Part shown: piece by piece, positions 45,361 to 53,444 of the stretch | Numbering within the stretch: the first letter of the stretch is position 1 | Layout: each line of letters starts with the position of its first letter | Assembly: GCA_038729425.1 (NCBI GenBank) | Contig: JAVYSB010000001.1 | Span: 207,927-271,926 of the forward strand | DNA from: Thermoplasmataceae archaeon | GTDB lineage: Archaea > Thermoplasmatota > Thermoplasmata > Thermoplasmatales > Thermoplasmataceae | Direction of reading: 5' to 3' | DNA: 64,000 nucleotides | Made by a program: the position numbers and the translations under genes | The notes under the pieces: model-generated | The model's database searches: none | The model's input: only the letters and a program-made list of their open reading frames with translations | What the model was told of the DNA's origin: nothing

Positions 45361-47409
45361 TCAGATCAGATCCTCAGGTCTGATTGGTGTGTTTCTGATC
45401 CTCCTTCCACTTGCTTTCTCTATCGCACGTGCAAGCGCAGTCGGGACCCCAATTGTTGGTGATTCTCCAAGCCCCTTGGCGCCATGCGGGAGCCAGGAAG
45501 GGTTTTCTGCGATCTTGACTCCGAAATTGGGTATATCCTCTGCAAGAGGGACTCCGGCATCAGAAATGCTTGAGGTCAGTAGCTGTCCTTCCTCGTTAAA
45601 CGCTATCTCCTCATGGAGCGTTTGCCCTATTCCCTGCGCCATGCCTCCCTGTATCTGGCCAATGACCATGTCCAAGTTCAATGCTCTGCCAACATCGTAA
45701 TAGGCAGAGCACTCCCTTACCTTAACGCTACCAAGCGAGTTTATATCAACCGTGGCAAGATTTGCGCCAAAGGAGTTCAGTGATCCCTTCTGTTCCTCAT
45801 TGACGTACATGTCATATGAACCGGAGAGCAGACTATTGCTGGAATACTTGCCATGCTTTGCAGAGACTTGTTCCTTTATCTTCCTGCAGGCCGAAACAAC
45901 AGCTGCACCGCCAACTATTGCTGTTCTGCTCCCCCATGATCCGACACCGTTCTGAATCATGTCCGTGTCACCGCGGTAGAGAGTCACGATATTTTCTGGA
46001 ACACCAAGCTCTTCGCTCACAATCTTTCTCACAAAGACCTCATGTGCCTGTCCATGGCTGTTACCACCCAGCCACACGCTTATCTTGCCGTCTCTCGCAA
46101 TGACTCTCGCAGTTTCCCCGGGCGCGAATGCCGGCACAAGAACGAAGAAAGAGAACCCTATGTTTTTAATCGTCTTTACCTTTTTTCTGTAGTCAAGCTC
46201 CCTCACTGCCTGCTCTATGAATGGTCTGGCGGCGTCTATTTCCATTCCAAGCGGTGAACGGAATTTTGCGGTGCCAGAATTGAGAATCCTGAGATCCACC
46301 GGATCCATCTTCAGCTCGTCTGCAAGTAAGTCAACCATCCTTTCGATGAAAAATGAAGCTTCCGGTCGTCCGGCACCACGGTATGGCCCTAGGGTCACTT
46401 TGTTTGTAAGTACCGATAGGGCCCTGACATGTGCATTCTCAATCATATAGGGGCCAGTTCCCATCATTGCTATGAAGCGGGATGCGAATTCTCCCATCCC
46501 TGCCCCGTATGCTCCAGCATCAACGACGACCTCCCCCTTCAGACCAACTATCCTTCCGGTTTTCTCGGCAAAAATCTTCATTGATCCTTTAGCTCCTCTG
46601 CCGTGTCCAGTTGAAGAGAGGTGTTCTCGCCTGGTCTCAATCCATTTCACTGGCCTGCGATATTTCATTGTTGCATAGGCTGCGATCACATACTCCGGGT
46701 AGAGCCCGCCCTTTGATCCAAAAGCTCCTCCAGTGTCTGCCTGCATTACCCTCACATTCTCTGGCTTAAGAGATAGAACTTCACAGAGACCTTCCTTGAT
46801 GCTGTGCACTGACTGCGTAGATATCCAGACGTTGAGCCTGCTGCCGTCATAATCGGCAACAATCCCTCTGGGTTCTATGGGATTTGTGGCAATCCTATTG
46901 TTCATGAATGTATCTTGTAGCACGATAGGCGCAATGGAATCACTGAATTCCTTTCCCCTCCATCCATCTGCAATAATGTTGTTCTTCATTCCATGATGAA
47001 TTGGGGGGGATGAAAGCGCATCTTCGATGGTCATTACAGGTTTCATGGGATCGTAATCAACCTCAACTGAATCCAGCATATCTTCAGATTTGTATCGGTC
47101 ATCGCCGAAGACTGCGGCCACGGGTTCACCAACATAATTGACATACCCAGTTGCAAACACTGGCTCAACCGCGCTGCCCGATCCGTCGTTTGCTCCTTCC
47201 CCGACGGAGGCCATCTTTGCCTTTAACTCTGAGGAACTGAGGCCCCCCCTGATGCTCAGTATTTTGGCATGAGCATAGGGACTCCTCACCACTGACATAT
47301 AAAGAGACCCTGGCAACATGATATCGTCAACAAAATTTCCCTTGCCCTCGACAAAAACTTTCTCGTTGTATTGTGGGTATGATTTCTTTCGCCCTGCCAT
47401 CATAGCCAT
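45361..47409 (-). CDS. Molybdenum hydroxylase large subunit (CoxL/aldehyde oxidase type)
   Basis: 682 aa Mo-binding catalytic subunit. Seen: TGGAFGSKGGLYPE, GPYRGAGRPEASFFIERMVD, VWLGGNSHGQAHE, and the active-site Glu motif GAKGLGESPTIGV. It lacks the AYRCSFR loop of true aerobic CO dehydrogenase, so a different substrate (aldehyde, purine or aromatic) is likely. The length is below the usual 750-800. The ATG at 47409 shares its A with the small-subunit stop; two more ATGs follow within three codons. Confidence 0.9.
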   Translation of the reverse strand: MAMMAGRKKSYPQYNEKVFVEGKGNFVDDIMLPGSLYMSVVRSPYAHAKILSIRGGLSSSELKAKMASVGEGANDGSGSAVEPVFATGYVNYVGEPVAAVFGDDRYKSEDMLDSVEVDYDPMKPVMTIEDALSSPPIHHGMKNNIIADGWRGKEFSDSIAPIVLQDTFMNNRIATNPIEPRGIVADYDGSRLNVWISTQSVHSIKEGLCEVLSLKPENVRVMQADTGGAFGSKGGLYPEYVIAAYATMKYRRPVKWIETRREHLSSTGHGRGAKGSMKIFAEKTGRIVGLKGEVVVDAGAYGAGMGEFASRFIAMMGTGPYMIENAHVRALSVLTNKVTLGPYRGAGRPEASFFIERMVDLLADELKMDPVDLRILNSGTAKFRSPLGMEIDAARPFIEQAVRELDYRKKVKTIKNIGFSFFVLVPAFAPGETARVIARDGKISVWLGGNSHGQAHEVFVRKIVSEELGVPENIVTLYRGDTDMIQNGVGSWGSRTAIVGGAAVVSACRKIKEQVSAKHGKYSSNSLLSGSYDMYVNEEQKGSLNSFGANLATVDINSLGSVKVRECSAYYDVGRALNLDMVIGQIQGGMAQGIGQTLHEEIAFNEEGQLLTSSISDAGVPLAEDIPNFGVKIAENPSWLPHGAKGLGESPTIGVPTALARAIEKASGRRIRNTPIRPEDLI

Positions 47410-47918
47410 CAGTGCTCCACCGCCATTTCCTCTTTCTCGGATTCCTCTGTTTTCATGATCTTTGACGCATACTGTATGGATTCCACTATACTCTGGTATC
47501 CAGTGCATCTGCAGAGGTTTCCTGACAGGCCCCGGCGTATCTCTTCCTCCGTTGGGTTCCTGTTCCGCTTCAGAAGCCAAAACGACGTCATTATCATTCC
47601 CGATGTGCAGTACCCGCATTGAAGACCGTGTTTCTCGAGGAATGCTTCCTGTATCGGATGAAGTTTGCCATTCTTTGAGATACCTTCTATGGTTGTCACT
47701 TCCTTTCCACTAGCCTGCACGGCGAGAGTGGTGCAAGACTTGACTGCTTTCCCATCAACGAGTACTGTACATGCCCCGCAGTTTGTCGTGTCGCATCCCA
47801 CATGTGTACCGGTAAGACCAAGATCTTCCCGCAGGAAGTGTACAAGCAGTTTTCTTGGTTCAACTTCCGATTCAACGTTCTCTCCGTTCACTTTCGTTTT
47901 AATCTTTACATTATCCAT
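47409..47918 (-). CDS. Molybdenum hydroxylase small [2Fe-2S] subunit
   Basis: 169 aa. The plant-ferredoxin-type cluster is [16 protein letters not shown] plus KSC. The second cluster, nearer Moco, is [12 protein letters not shown] with [10 protein letters not shown]. It carries electrons between Moco and FAD. Immediately follows the FAD subunit (stop TAG then ATG). Confidence 0.95.
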   Translation of the reverse strand: MDNVKIKTKVNGENVESEVEPRKLLVHFLREDLGLTGTHVGCDTTNCGACTVLVDGKAVKSCTTLAVQASGKEVTTIEGISKNGKLHPIQEAFLEKHGLQCGYCTSGMIMTSFWLLKRNRNPTEEEIRRGLSGNLCRCTGYQSIVESIQYASKIMKTEESEKEEMAVEH

Positions 47919-48791
47919 CTAATTCTCCTCCGACCTTTCTGCTGCAACGAGAATTGCTTCTGCAGTTATCTTCTCAAGCACCTTTTTCTTGAATTCTGCC
48001 GTTCCATAGAAGTCAGAGGATGGTTCACATTCGGTCACTGTTATGGCGGCTGCCTCCTTCGCGACCGCATCGTCTATCTTCCTGTCTTTCAGGTACTTTT
48101 CCGTCTTCAGCGCACGGCTAGGTTTCGGTCCGACCGAAGTAAGGCCAATGCCAGCTTTTTCCACCGTGCCATTGGCCCTCAAGTTGAGATATACCGCTAT
48201 TGCAGCGACCGAAAAATCTCCAGCTGCCTTCTTGTTCTTAATGTAACACCCACCAGATCTCTTAACGGCCTTCGGAATGACAATTTCCGTCAATATCTCT
48301 CCATATTCAATAGCTGTAGTGAATGTATCCAGGAAAAAATTCTCTGCATTCACTTTCCTTTCTGACCTGTTACTGGCAAGAATGAAACTGGCACCCATGG
48401 CAAGCATAACGGCGGGAATGTCGTTAGAGGGGTCACCGTGCGTTATGTTTCCACCAATGGTGCCACGGTTCCGTACCAGCGGGTCGGCAATTCCAGAAGC
48501 TGCATCACTGATAATCTGGTACTTTCCATGAATTAGGTCGCTGTCCTCTAGGTCCGCGATGGTTGTAAGCGATCCTATCCTTAGGTCGGATTGTGATTCT
48601 CTTATGTAATTCATGCCATCTATGCCGGATATGTCAACGATATACGGAATGGACGTCAGCCTGAGTTTCAAAAGGGGTATCAGGCTTTGACCACCGGCCA
48701 AGATCTTGGCCTCGTCCTCGTGGCTGGAAAGAAACTCAAATGCTTCATCCAAGCTCATTGGTGCAATATAACTAAATGAAGATGGGTTCAT
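47919..48791 (-). CDS. Molybdenum hydroxylase medium FAD subunit
   Basis: 290 aa. FAD-binding motifs are AKILAGGQSLIPLLKLRL and RNRGTIGGNITHGDPSND, and the C-terminal CO-dehydrogenase FAD domain is present (GIGLTSVGPKPSRA). First gene of the M-S-L operon. A TATA-like TTCTTATATACGG 25-30 nt upstream of the ATG indicates a leaderless or very short-leader mRNA. Confidence 0.93.
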   Translation of the reverse strand: MNPSSFSYIAPMSLDEAFEFLSSHEDEAKILAGGQSLIPLLKLRLTSIPYIVDISGIDGMNYIRESQSDLRIGSLTTIADLEDSDLIHGKYQIISDAASGIADPLVRNRGTIGGNITHGDPSNDIPAVMLAMGASFILASNRSERKVNAENFFLDTFTTAIEYGEILTEIVIPKAVKRSGGCYIKNKKAAGDFSVAAIAVYLNLRANGTVEKAGIGLTSVGPKPSRALKTEKYLKDRKIDDAVAKEAAAITVTECEPSSDFYGTAEFKKKVLEKITAEAILVAAERSEEN

Positions 48792-48885
48792 GACAGACCA
48801 ATTAAATCCCGTATATAAGAAATTTGATAGGCGAGGGCAATTATTAGGATACGCGGAATAAATTCAACTGGCATGTTAGCAGGTG

Positions 48886-48929
48886 GGTGCTCTGCCGGCC
48901 AGAGATGCGCGGAGTTGAACGGAAGCACC
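48886..48929. other. Possible structured element between coxM and the aminopeptidase
   Basis: An outer pairing GGTGCT/AGCACC encloses an inverted repeat CTCTG-CCGGC-CAGAG (the two share two bases, so they compete slightly). This GC-rich patch sits in AT-rich divergent promoter DNA, upstream of both promoters. It might be a small RNA or a protein site; it may also be chance. Confidence 0.3.
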
Positions 48930-49004
48930 ATACTCTCTTTTTCTTGCTGTTAGGCAAAATATACGATCTCTTAAATTCAGTAGCCGAATACACCGGAGGA
49001 GATT

Positions 49005-50072
49005 ATGGTAGCGACCTCAGAATTCGCTGAAAGATTGAAAAAGCTCCAGAAAATGGTCGATGGAAATATTTTGCTTACATCAAGCAAGAACATATTCTAT
49101 TTCTCTGGCTTCATTGCCGAAGGCTTCGAGAGGTTGATCGCCCTTGTGGTGGATGAGAGTGGCCCCGTGCTTATCGTGCCGGCGCTGCACAAGGATGAGG
49201 CGTCTGAACTAGAAAGTGGAATTGATGTGGTCTCGTGGGATGATTCTCAGAACCCTGTGGAAATTCTTCTTTCATACCTGCGCGGTTCAAGATATACTCA
49301 TGTTGAAGGGGATCTTAAGGCTGGTCTTTATGTCGGCATACCCGGGACCAAAAAATTTCTTGATCAGGAAGTCGAATCGCTGAGGTCCGTGAAGAGTGAG
49401 GGTGAAATCGCTTCAATGAAGAAAGCTGCTGAAATCGCGGAAAAATCATTCGAGCAGACCATCCAGAACCTGAAGGAGGGGATTACCGAGCAGCATGTCG
49501 CCTCCATTCTTGAACAGGCATTCAGGGAGAACGGATCTCAATCTCCGGCCTTTCAAGCTATAGTTTCCTTTGGAGCTAATGGTGCTGATCCGCATCACTT
49601 ACCTAATAATACACGCCTCAAACGTGGAGAGGGGGCTGTGATTGATTTTGGTTGCGTTTATGATCATTACTGTTCCGACACCACCCGTACCGTCTTTTTT
49701 GGCAAGCCTTCACCAGAATTTGAAAGAATTTACAATATTGTATTGGAAGCACAGGAGACGGGTTGCTCTTCACTAAAACCGGGTAAAACCGGTGCACAAA
49801 TCGATGGAATTGTACGCGAAATAATCACCAGGGCGGGTTATGGTGAGAGATTCATACACCGTACGGGACATGGGATTGGCCTCGATGTCCACGAGAGCCC
49901 ATACGTTGATCAGAAAAATAAAATCGGGTTTCAACCGGGCAATTGCGTCACAATTGAGCCTGGGATATACATCACAGGGAAATTCGGTATCAGAATAGAA
50001 GATTTTCTGTTAGTCAAGAACAACGGATCTAGAAATTTCAATGACCTTTCCAAAGAACTGACGACCATCTGA
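49005..50072 (+). CDS. Xaa-Pro aminopeptidase/dipeptidase (M24 family)
   Basis: 355 aa dimetal peptidase that removes residues next to proline. A creatinase-type N-terminal domain (residues 1-120) precedes a pita-bread domain. All metal ligands are visible: two Asp in VIDFGCVYDHYCSDTTRT, His in HRTGHGIGLDVHE, Glu in TIEPGIYI and Glu in IRIEDFLLV. GGAGGAGA just before the ATG fixes the start. Confidence 0.94.
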   Translation: MVATSEFAERLKKLQKMVDGNILLTSSKNIFYFSGFIAEGFERLIALVVDESGPVLIVPALHKDEASELESGIDVVSWDDSQNPVEILLSYLRGSRYTHVEGDLKAGLYVGIPGTKKFLDQEVESLRSVKSEGEIASMKKAAEIAEKSFEQTIQNLKEGITEQHVASILEQAFRENGSQSPAFQAIVSFGANGADPHHLPNNTRLKRGEGAVIDFGCVYDHYCSDTTRTVFFGKPSPEFERIYNIVLEAQETGCSSLKPGKTGAQIDGIVREIITRAGYGERFIHRTGHGIGLDVHESPYVDQKNKIGFQPGNCVTIEPGIYITGKFGIRIEDFLLVKNNGSRNFNDLSKELTTI

Positions 50073-50245
50073 GTACGAGTTAATATTCCTCCAGTATATG
50101 ACTCATACCGCTCTGTAAAGCGAGGTTTGATAGGTCTGTGCGCTAGAACTGTTGAGAATCATTTCTGGGCCTGGCTAATATTGGATAAGTAATACCACAA
50201 TCAAATTAATAGATAATCTTTTATAGGCCCATCTATTATTTATAT

Positions 50246-50386
50246 GTGGTAAGCGAGAAACCTTACTACTGCAGCATATGTGGGGAAATTAGATACTCCT
50301 CGGCCATTCCTAACAGACCAGGATGCCAGGAAGATCATGGAGACCACCTCTGGAAGGAATCTAAAAACGAAATGTCGCCAGAGTAA
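50246..50386 (+). CDS. Tiny zinc-ribbon-like protein, 46 aa
   Basis: Not a known family to me. The frame starts GTG-GTA-AGC and reads VVSEKPYYCSICGEIRY, then PNRPGCQEDHGDHLW, ending at TAA. It has C9-x2-C12, C27, H31 and H34, enough for one zinc site. TTTTATA at 50219-50225 lies about 25 nt upstream of the GTG, as for leaderless genes here. No homologue can be verified without a search. Confidence 0.55.
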   Translation: MVSEKPYYCSICGEIRYSSAIPNRPGCQEDHGDHLWKESKNEMSPE

Positions 50387-50440
50387 ATATGAGCTCCTCC
50401 CGTGTGTTTCAGGCTATGACTGGATCCATTGAGCCAACGT

Positions 50441-50668
50441 TTAGCAGAAGCAACTATGAAGCGAAATATTGTTTAATTTGTACTCGAGAACTAACAGATT
50501 CCAGTCAGCGCTAATGCTATTCTTGGTTTTGTCCTTTGACAGGATAATGGGAACTTGTTTTTCTAGGAATGCCTTTTTCGCCTTCTTCATAATCACTTCG
50601 GCGTCGGGAAGTTTTGTCTCGGCAAGTTCTACTAACCGCTCTCCGTTAAATTTATTTTTAACTATCAT
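50441..50668 (-). CDS. Hypothetical protein, 75 aa
   Basis: Lys-rich, mixed alpha/beta, with two Cys at the very C terminus (SLHSCFC). Not recognised. An opposite-strand frame overlaps it, but this one has normal codon character and a TATA-like ACTTATATC about 25 nt upstream of its ATG, so I prefer it. Confidence 0.5.
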   Translation of the reverse strand: MIVKNKFNGERLVELAETKLPDAEVIMKKAKKAFLEKQVPIILSKDKTKNSISADWNLLVLEYKLNNISLHSCFC

Positions 50669-50696
50669 CGCCGCGATAGCGCTGCTGAAGATATAA

Positions 50697-51440
50697 GTTA
50701 AATGGTTAAGCCCTTTTTCTTAGCGTAGTACAATGTCTTGACGGTCGATAAAACATTATCTTCATTCCATTACTTGTCGATTGGATATTATAAAAAAGTT
50801 GCAAGGCTTTCCTTTAAATTTCCATTACGGCTTTTATTTGTTGATACTTGACTTCCTGAATAGGCTGGTAAACATGACAAGATCTCTTGAGAAAAAGCCT
50901 TAGAGGAGTGGAACATAATGAGTTTTCAAATCATTTTATCTGTAAGACCATGCATGGAAATGCAGAACGCAACACTGACTTAACTCAAGTACTCGATATA
51001 CCATCTTAGGATTTCAAAGCAATCTGGGAAAGTCAGGTGAACCCCCTAAAGGATGAAAAGCAAAAACTGCAGAGATTAAGAGTTTAAGCCAAAACATCTT
51101 CGCCTGACCACAGTCGTCAGAAAGACGATCAATGAAAATCATGAATGTAGTCAGGGGTATTAGAAATAATATTGGCAGTACAGAAACTTGATAAAAGTCA
51201 AGGCAGAAAGATTCATCAATCTTCGACGCCTAGAAAACTATGGCGCTGGGTATAAAAGATTCCAGAAAATCTGGTAACAATGGGTACAGGAAAATAAAAC
51301 ACCTTTCCGCGGTGATATATCGTCCATGAATGGATAACATTGCGGCAAAGCTAAGTTTTTAAATCTTTAGCATACGCAGATTTATCGTGATTTTACTTGA
51401 GGCACGAAAGCTAACACTTATATGTCAGGCGCAGTTTTAA
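50697..51440. other. Gene-poor, probably decayed DNA
   Basis: About 740 bases with stops in all frames and no gene. Short in-frame islands on the plus strand (for example the stretch at about 51203-51290, reading KAERFINLRRLENYGAGYKR) look like remains of a coding region, possibly a transposase, but I cannot name it. No terminal repeats seen. Confidence 0.35.
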
Positions 51441-51469
51441 TCGTATATTACGATATACTAATATTAGTA
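51441..51469 (+). promoter_or_regulatory. Promoter with nested palindromes before the ferredoxin pair
   Basis: TCGTA-TAT-TACGA (51441-51453) and GTATAT-TACG-ATATAC (51443-51458) are perfect inverted repeats over the presumed TATA box GTATATTA. TACTAATATTAGTA (51456-51469) is a perfect 14-bp palindrome between TATA and the ATG at 51473. A repressor bound here would block transcription. The ArsR protein encoded at 53445 is the obvious candidate. Confidence 0.6.
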
Positions 51470-51472
51470 ATT

Positions 51473-51835
51473 ATGGATGATAAAGGAATGTGGCACGGAG
51501 TTGATAGAACGCTTCTCCAGTGGTACCCGACTATAGATGATCAAAAGTGCAACAACTGTGGAATGTGTTTATTGACTTGCGGAAACGATGTCTTACGGTG
51601 GAACAAAATAGGGGAAAAACCGATAGTGCAAAATCCAGGAAAATGCGTCGTCGGGTGCACGACGTGCGGAAAGCTGTGCCCAGAGAACGCAATCAGTTTT
51701 CCTTCGGATCCGAAACAGTTCGTCAGAGAAGTTATCCTGAAATACAAGATTTTTCCACGAGTTAAGCAGGAACTTAACGCAAGAATCCAAAAGTTTCCAG
51801 ATCATTCAGTTCATTTGAAGGTGATCAAAAAATGA
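51473..51835 (+). CDS. Ferredoxin-like protein with two 4Fe-4S motifs (first of tandem pair)
   Basis: 120 aa. Cysteines C26/29/32/36 (C-x2-C-x2-C-x3-C) and C58/62/65/69 (C-x3-C-x2-C-x3-CP) can bind two 4Fe-4S clusters. The N-terminal WHGVDR...WYPTIDDQK is shared with the next gene. A C-terminal basic helix extends past the clusters. The frame runs upstream to an ATG at 51422, but that part would be an odd hydrophobic tail across the promoter; ATG 51473 fits leaderless spacing. ATGA overlap with the next gene. Confidence 0.85.
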   Translation: MDDKGMWHGVDRTLLQWYPTIDDQKCNNCGMCLLTCGNDVLRWNKIGEKPIVQNPGKCVVGCTTCGKLCPENAISFPSDPKQFVREVILKYKIFPRVKQELNARIQKFPDHSVHLKVIKK

Positions 51836-52188
51836 GTGAAGTTGCTGTGCTTAACCCTTTTGCCATATGGCATGGTGTCCCCAGGTCTGGTATTCATTGG
51901 GAACCAAGCATTGACGTAGACAGGTGCACTGGCTGCGGTCTGTGCGTTGTTACCTGTGGAGAAAAGAGAAACGTTTTCGGATACGATTTTGAGAGAAAAA
52001 AGGCTGTGGTTATGTATCCTGAAAACTGCATGGTTGGGTGCAACAATTGTACCGTGAGTTGCCTATGGGGTGCCATAACACATCCTGATGTTTCGGAGGT
52101 AAGGGAGCTGTCAAAGAAACTTCCAATGGATTTATTGAAGAAAGAACTTAATAAAAAACTGGAGGCTAATCCGGGACTTCTTGCCTGA
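51832..52188 (+). CDS. Ferredoxin-like protein with two 4Fe-4S motifs (second of tandem pair)
   Basis: 118 aa paralogue of the preceding gene (WHGVPR, W.PSIDVD, CTGCGLCVVTCG). Cluster ligands are C32/35/38/42 and C66/70/73/77. The proline normally following the last Cys is replaced (SCLWGAI), and a longer loop separates the motifs. The two proteins could form a heterodimer or an electron wire. It ends the first transcript before a hairpin terminator. Confidence 0.85.
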   Translation: MSEVAVLNPFAIWHGVPRSGIHWEPSIDVDRCTGCGLCVVTCGEKRNVFGYDFERKKAVVMYPENCMVGCNNCTVSCLWGAITHPDVSEVRELSKKLPMDLLKKELNKKLEANPGLLA

Positions 52189-52226
52189 CCTATGGGTTAT
52201 CTGGGAAAAATAATCAACGAAACGCA

Positions 52227-52278
52227 TACCCATTTTTTTCAAACATGGGTACATAGCAAGACGAGAAGTGCTTTTTTT
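52227..52278 (+). terminator. Hairpin plus T-run after the ferredoxin pair
   Basis: TACCCAT (52227-52233) pairs with ATGGGTA (52245-52251), and a run of seven T follows at 52272-52278. A second, AT-only inverted repeat ATTGATTT/AAATCAAT lies at 52287-52304. Together they probably separate the ferredoxin and DsrE transcripts. Confidence 0.45.
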
Positions 52279-52411
52279 ATATTTTAATTGATTTAAAAAT
52301 CAATATTTTAAAATAAGACCGGTAGGGATATTCTCATTTTATTCTTTGAGAGAAATTCTTATGCGATTCCATTTCTATTTACATTGTTGTTGAGGTTGAC
52401 CGATAGCATTA

Positions 52412-52427
52412 ATTAGTATATTCTAAT
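52412..52427 (+). promoter_or_regulatory. Inverted repeat over the TATA box of dsrE-fmdE-arsR
   Basis: ATTAG-TATATT-CTAAT is a perfect inverted repeat whose centre is the TATA box, 25 nt before the dsrE ATG at 52447. With the ferredoxin promoter it shares TTAAT, GTATATT and CTAATATT in the same order. Likely operator for the ArsR protein of this operon. Confidence 0.55.
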
Positions 52428-52446
52428 ATTCTGGCCAGGTACAATA

Positions 52447-52806
52447 ATGGCTGGTAAAATAGCAATTGTAATAAATTCAGGGTTGGATCAGCGCGCAAAG
52501 GTTATGTCTGGCCTGCATGTGGCTAAGCGGATACATGATGCTAGGGAGGAGAATAATATTGAAAACGTCGAAGTTTTCCTTTTCACGGGCGGAGTAAGAG
52601 CAATGGAATCCGGCAAGGACAATAGCGAGATATTAGAAGCAATTAAGGGACTTCGGGAAGCGGGAATCACGCTGGAAGCTTGCTCAAACCAAGTTAGAAA
52701 TTGGAACTTGGAGGATATTTTCTCTAAAAATGGCATAAATCTTGAATTTGCGAGGGACGCATTTTCAAGGTACGCAGTAGAGGGATATACCGTAATTTCA
52801 TTTTAA
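52447..52806 (+). CDS. DsrE/DsrF-like sulfur-relay protein
   Basis: 119 aa Rossmann-like DsrE fold. IAIVINSGLDQRAKVMSGLHVA, VEVFLFTGGV and the single cysteine C79 (LEACSNQVRNW) in the position used for persulfide transfer. First gene of the dsrE-fmdE-arsR transcript, leaderless. It probably handles sulfane sulfur or a small thiol redox signal; the partner is unknown. Confidence 0.82.
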   Translation: MAGKIAIVINSGLDQRAKVMSGLHVAKRIHDAREENNIENVEVFLFTGGVRAMESGKDNSEILEAIKGLREAGITLEACSNQVRNWNLEDIFSKNGINLEFARDAFSRYAVEGYTVISF

Positions 52807-52831
52807 AGGCACATAATAGAAGGTAAACTAA

Positions 52832-53440
52832 TTGAAAGATGGAAATCTTCCAGTATTTCGAGTGCTTGATACTGAATCCAGCCATGGAAGGTACTCTCGT
52901 AAATACAAGGAGATAAGGTTTGTTGATCTGGTGAAATTCCATGGACATGCGTGCGATGGACTTTACAGGGGCAGTTATGCTCTTTCAGTGGCATTTGATG
53001 CACTCTTCCCAAATGGAATAATTGACCGAACAGACCTTAGGGCAGTATCTAGAAACAGTCCTTGTCTCGGCGACGCTGCCACTTATCTTACAGGAGCACG
53101 CATTCGTTTTGGAACCCAGAATGTGAAGAATACGCCAGGTGTGTGGTATATAATCCAGCGTATATCTACCGGTGAGGCTGTAAAAGTATCCGAAGAAAGC
53201 GGATTTTTTCCTGGTGAGATCTTAAATATGGAGGCTACTCTTCTTTCAACGCCGGCAGATCGGCTCGCGAAGGGAGTTAATCAACTGAGAAAAATGCAGG
53301 AAAAATGGGTAAAAAATGTACTCTTAACCACTAAACCTCACGAACATTATTACGTGACGGCCATAGATTATATGTGGGAAGAAGTACAGTTTAATAATAA
53401 GGGGATTCGCACTGACATTATATTTAAGGACGTGTTATAA
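52832..53440 (+). CDS. FmdE-like protein
   Basis: 202 aa. FVDLVKFHGHACDGLYRGSYAL resembles the FmdE domain motif HGHxCPG, with possible metal ligands H37, H39, C41 and C78 (NSPCLGDAATYLTGA). FmdE proteins occur near formylmethanofuran dehydrogenase or molybdopterin genes in other archaea; none is here. Pro is replaced by Asp in the motif. It begins with TTG at 52832 (AAGGT upstream) 25 nt after dsrE. Confidence 0.72.
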   Translation: MKDGNLPVFRVLDTESSHGRYSRKYKEIRFVDLVKFHGHACDGLYRGSYALSVAFDALFPNGIIDRTDLRAVSRNSPCLGDAATYLTGARIRFGTQNVKNTPGVWYIIQRISTGEAVKVSEESGFFPGEILNMEATLLSTPADRLAKGVNQLRKMQEKWVKNVLLTTKPHEHYYVTAIDYMWEEVQFNNKGIRTDIIFKDVL

Positions 53441-53444
53441 TACT

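Noticed and set aside
47410-47619. Longer start for the molybdenum hydroxylase large subunit
   Set aside because: It overlaps the small-subunit gene and reads as low-quality sequence with no family similarity.
50469-50696. Plus-strand frame opposite the 75-aa gene
   Set aside because: Its composition is that of a complement shadow, and the minus-strand frame has the better promoter and residue pattern.
51422-51472. Upstream ATG that would lengthen the first ferredoxin by 17 residues
   Set aside because: It would run through the TATA box and palindromes as an odd hydrophobic tail, and the paralogue has no such extension.
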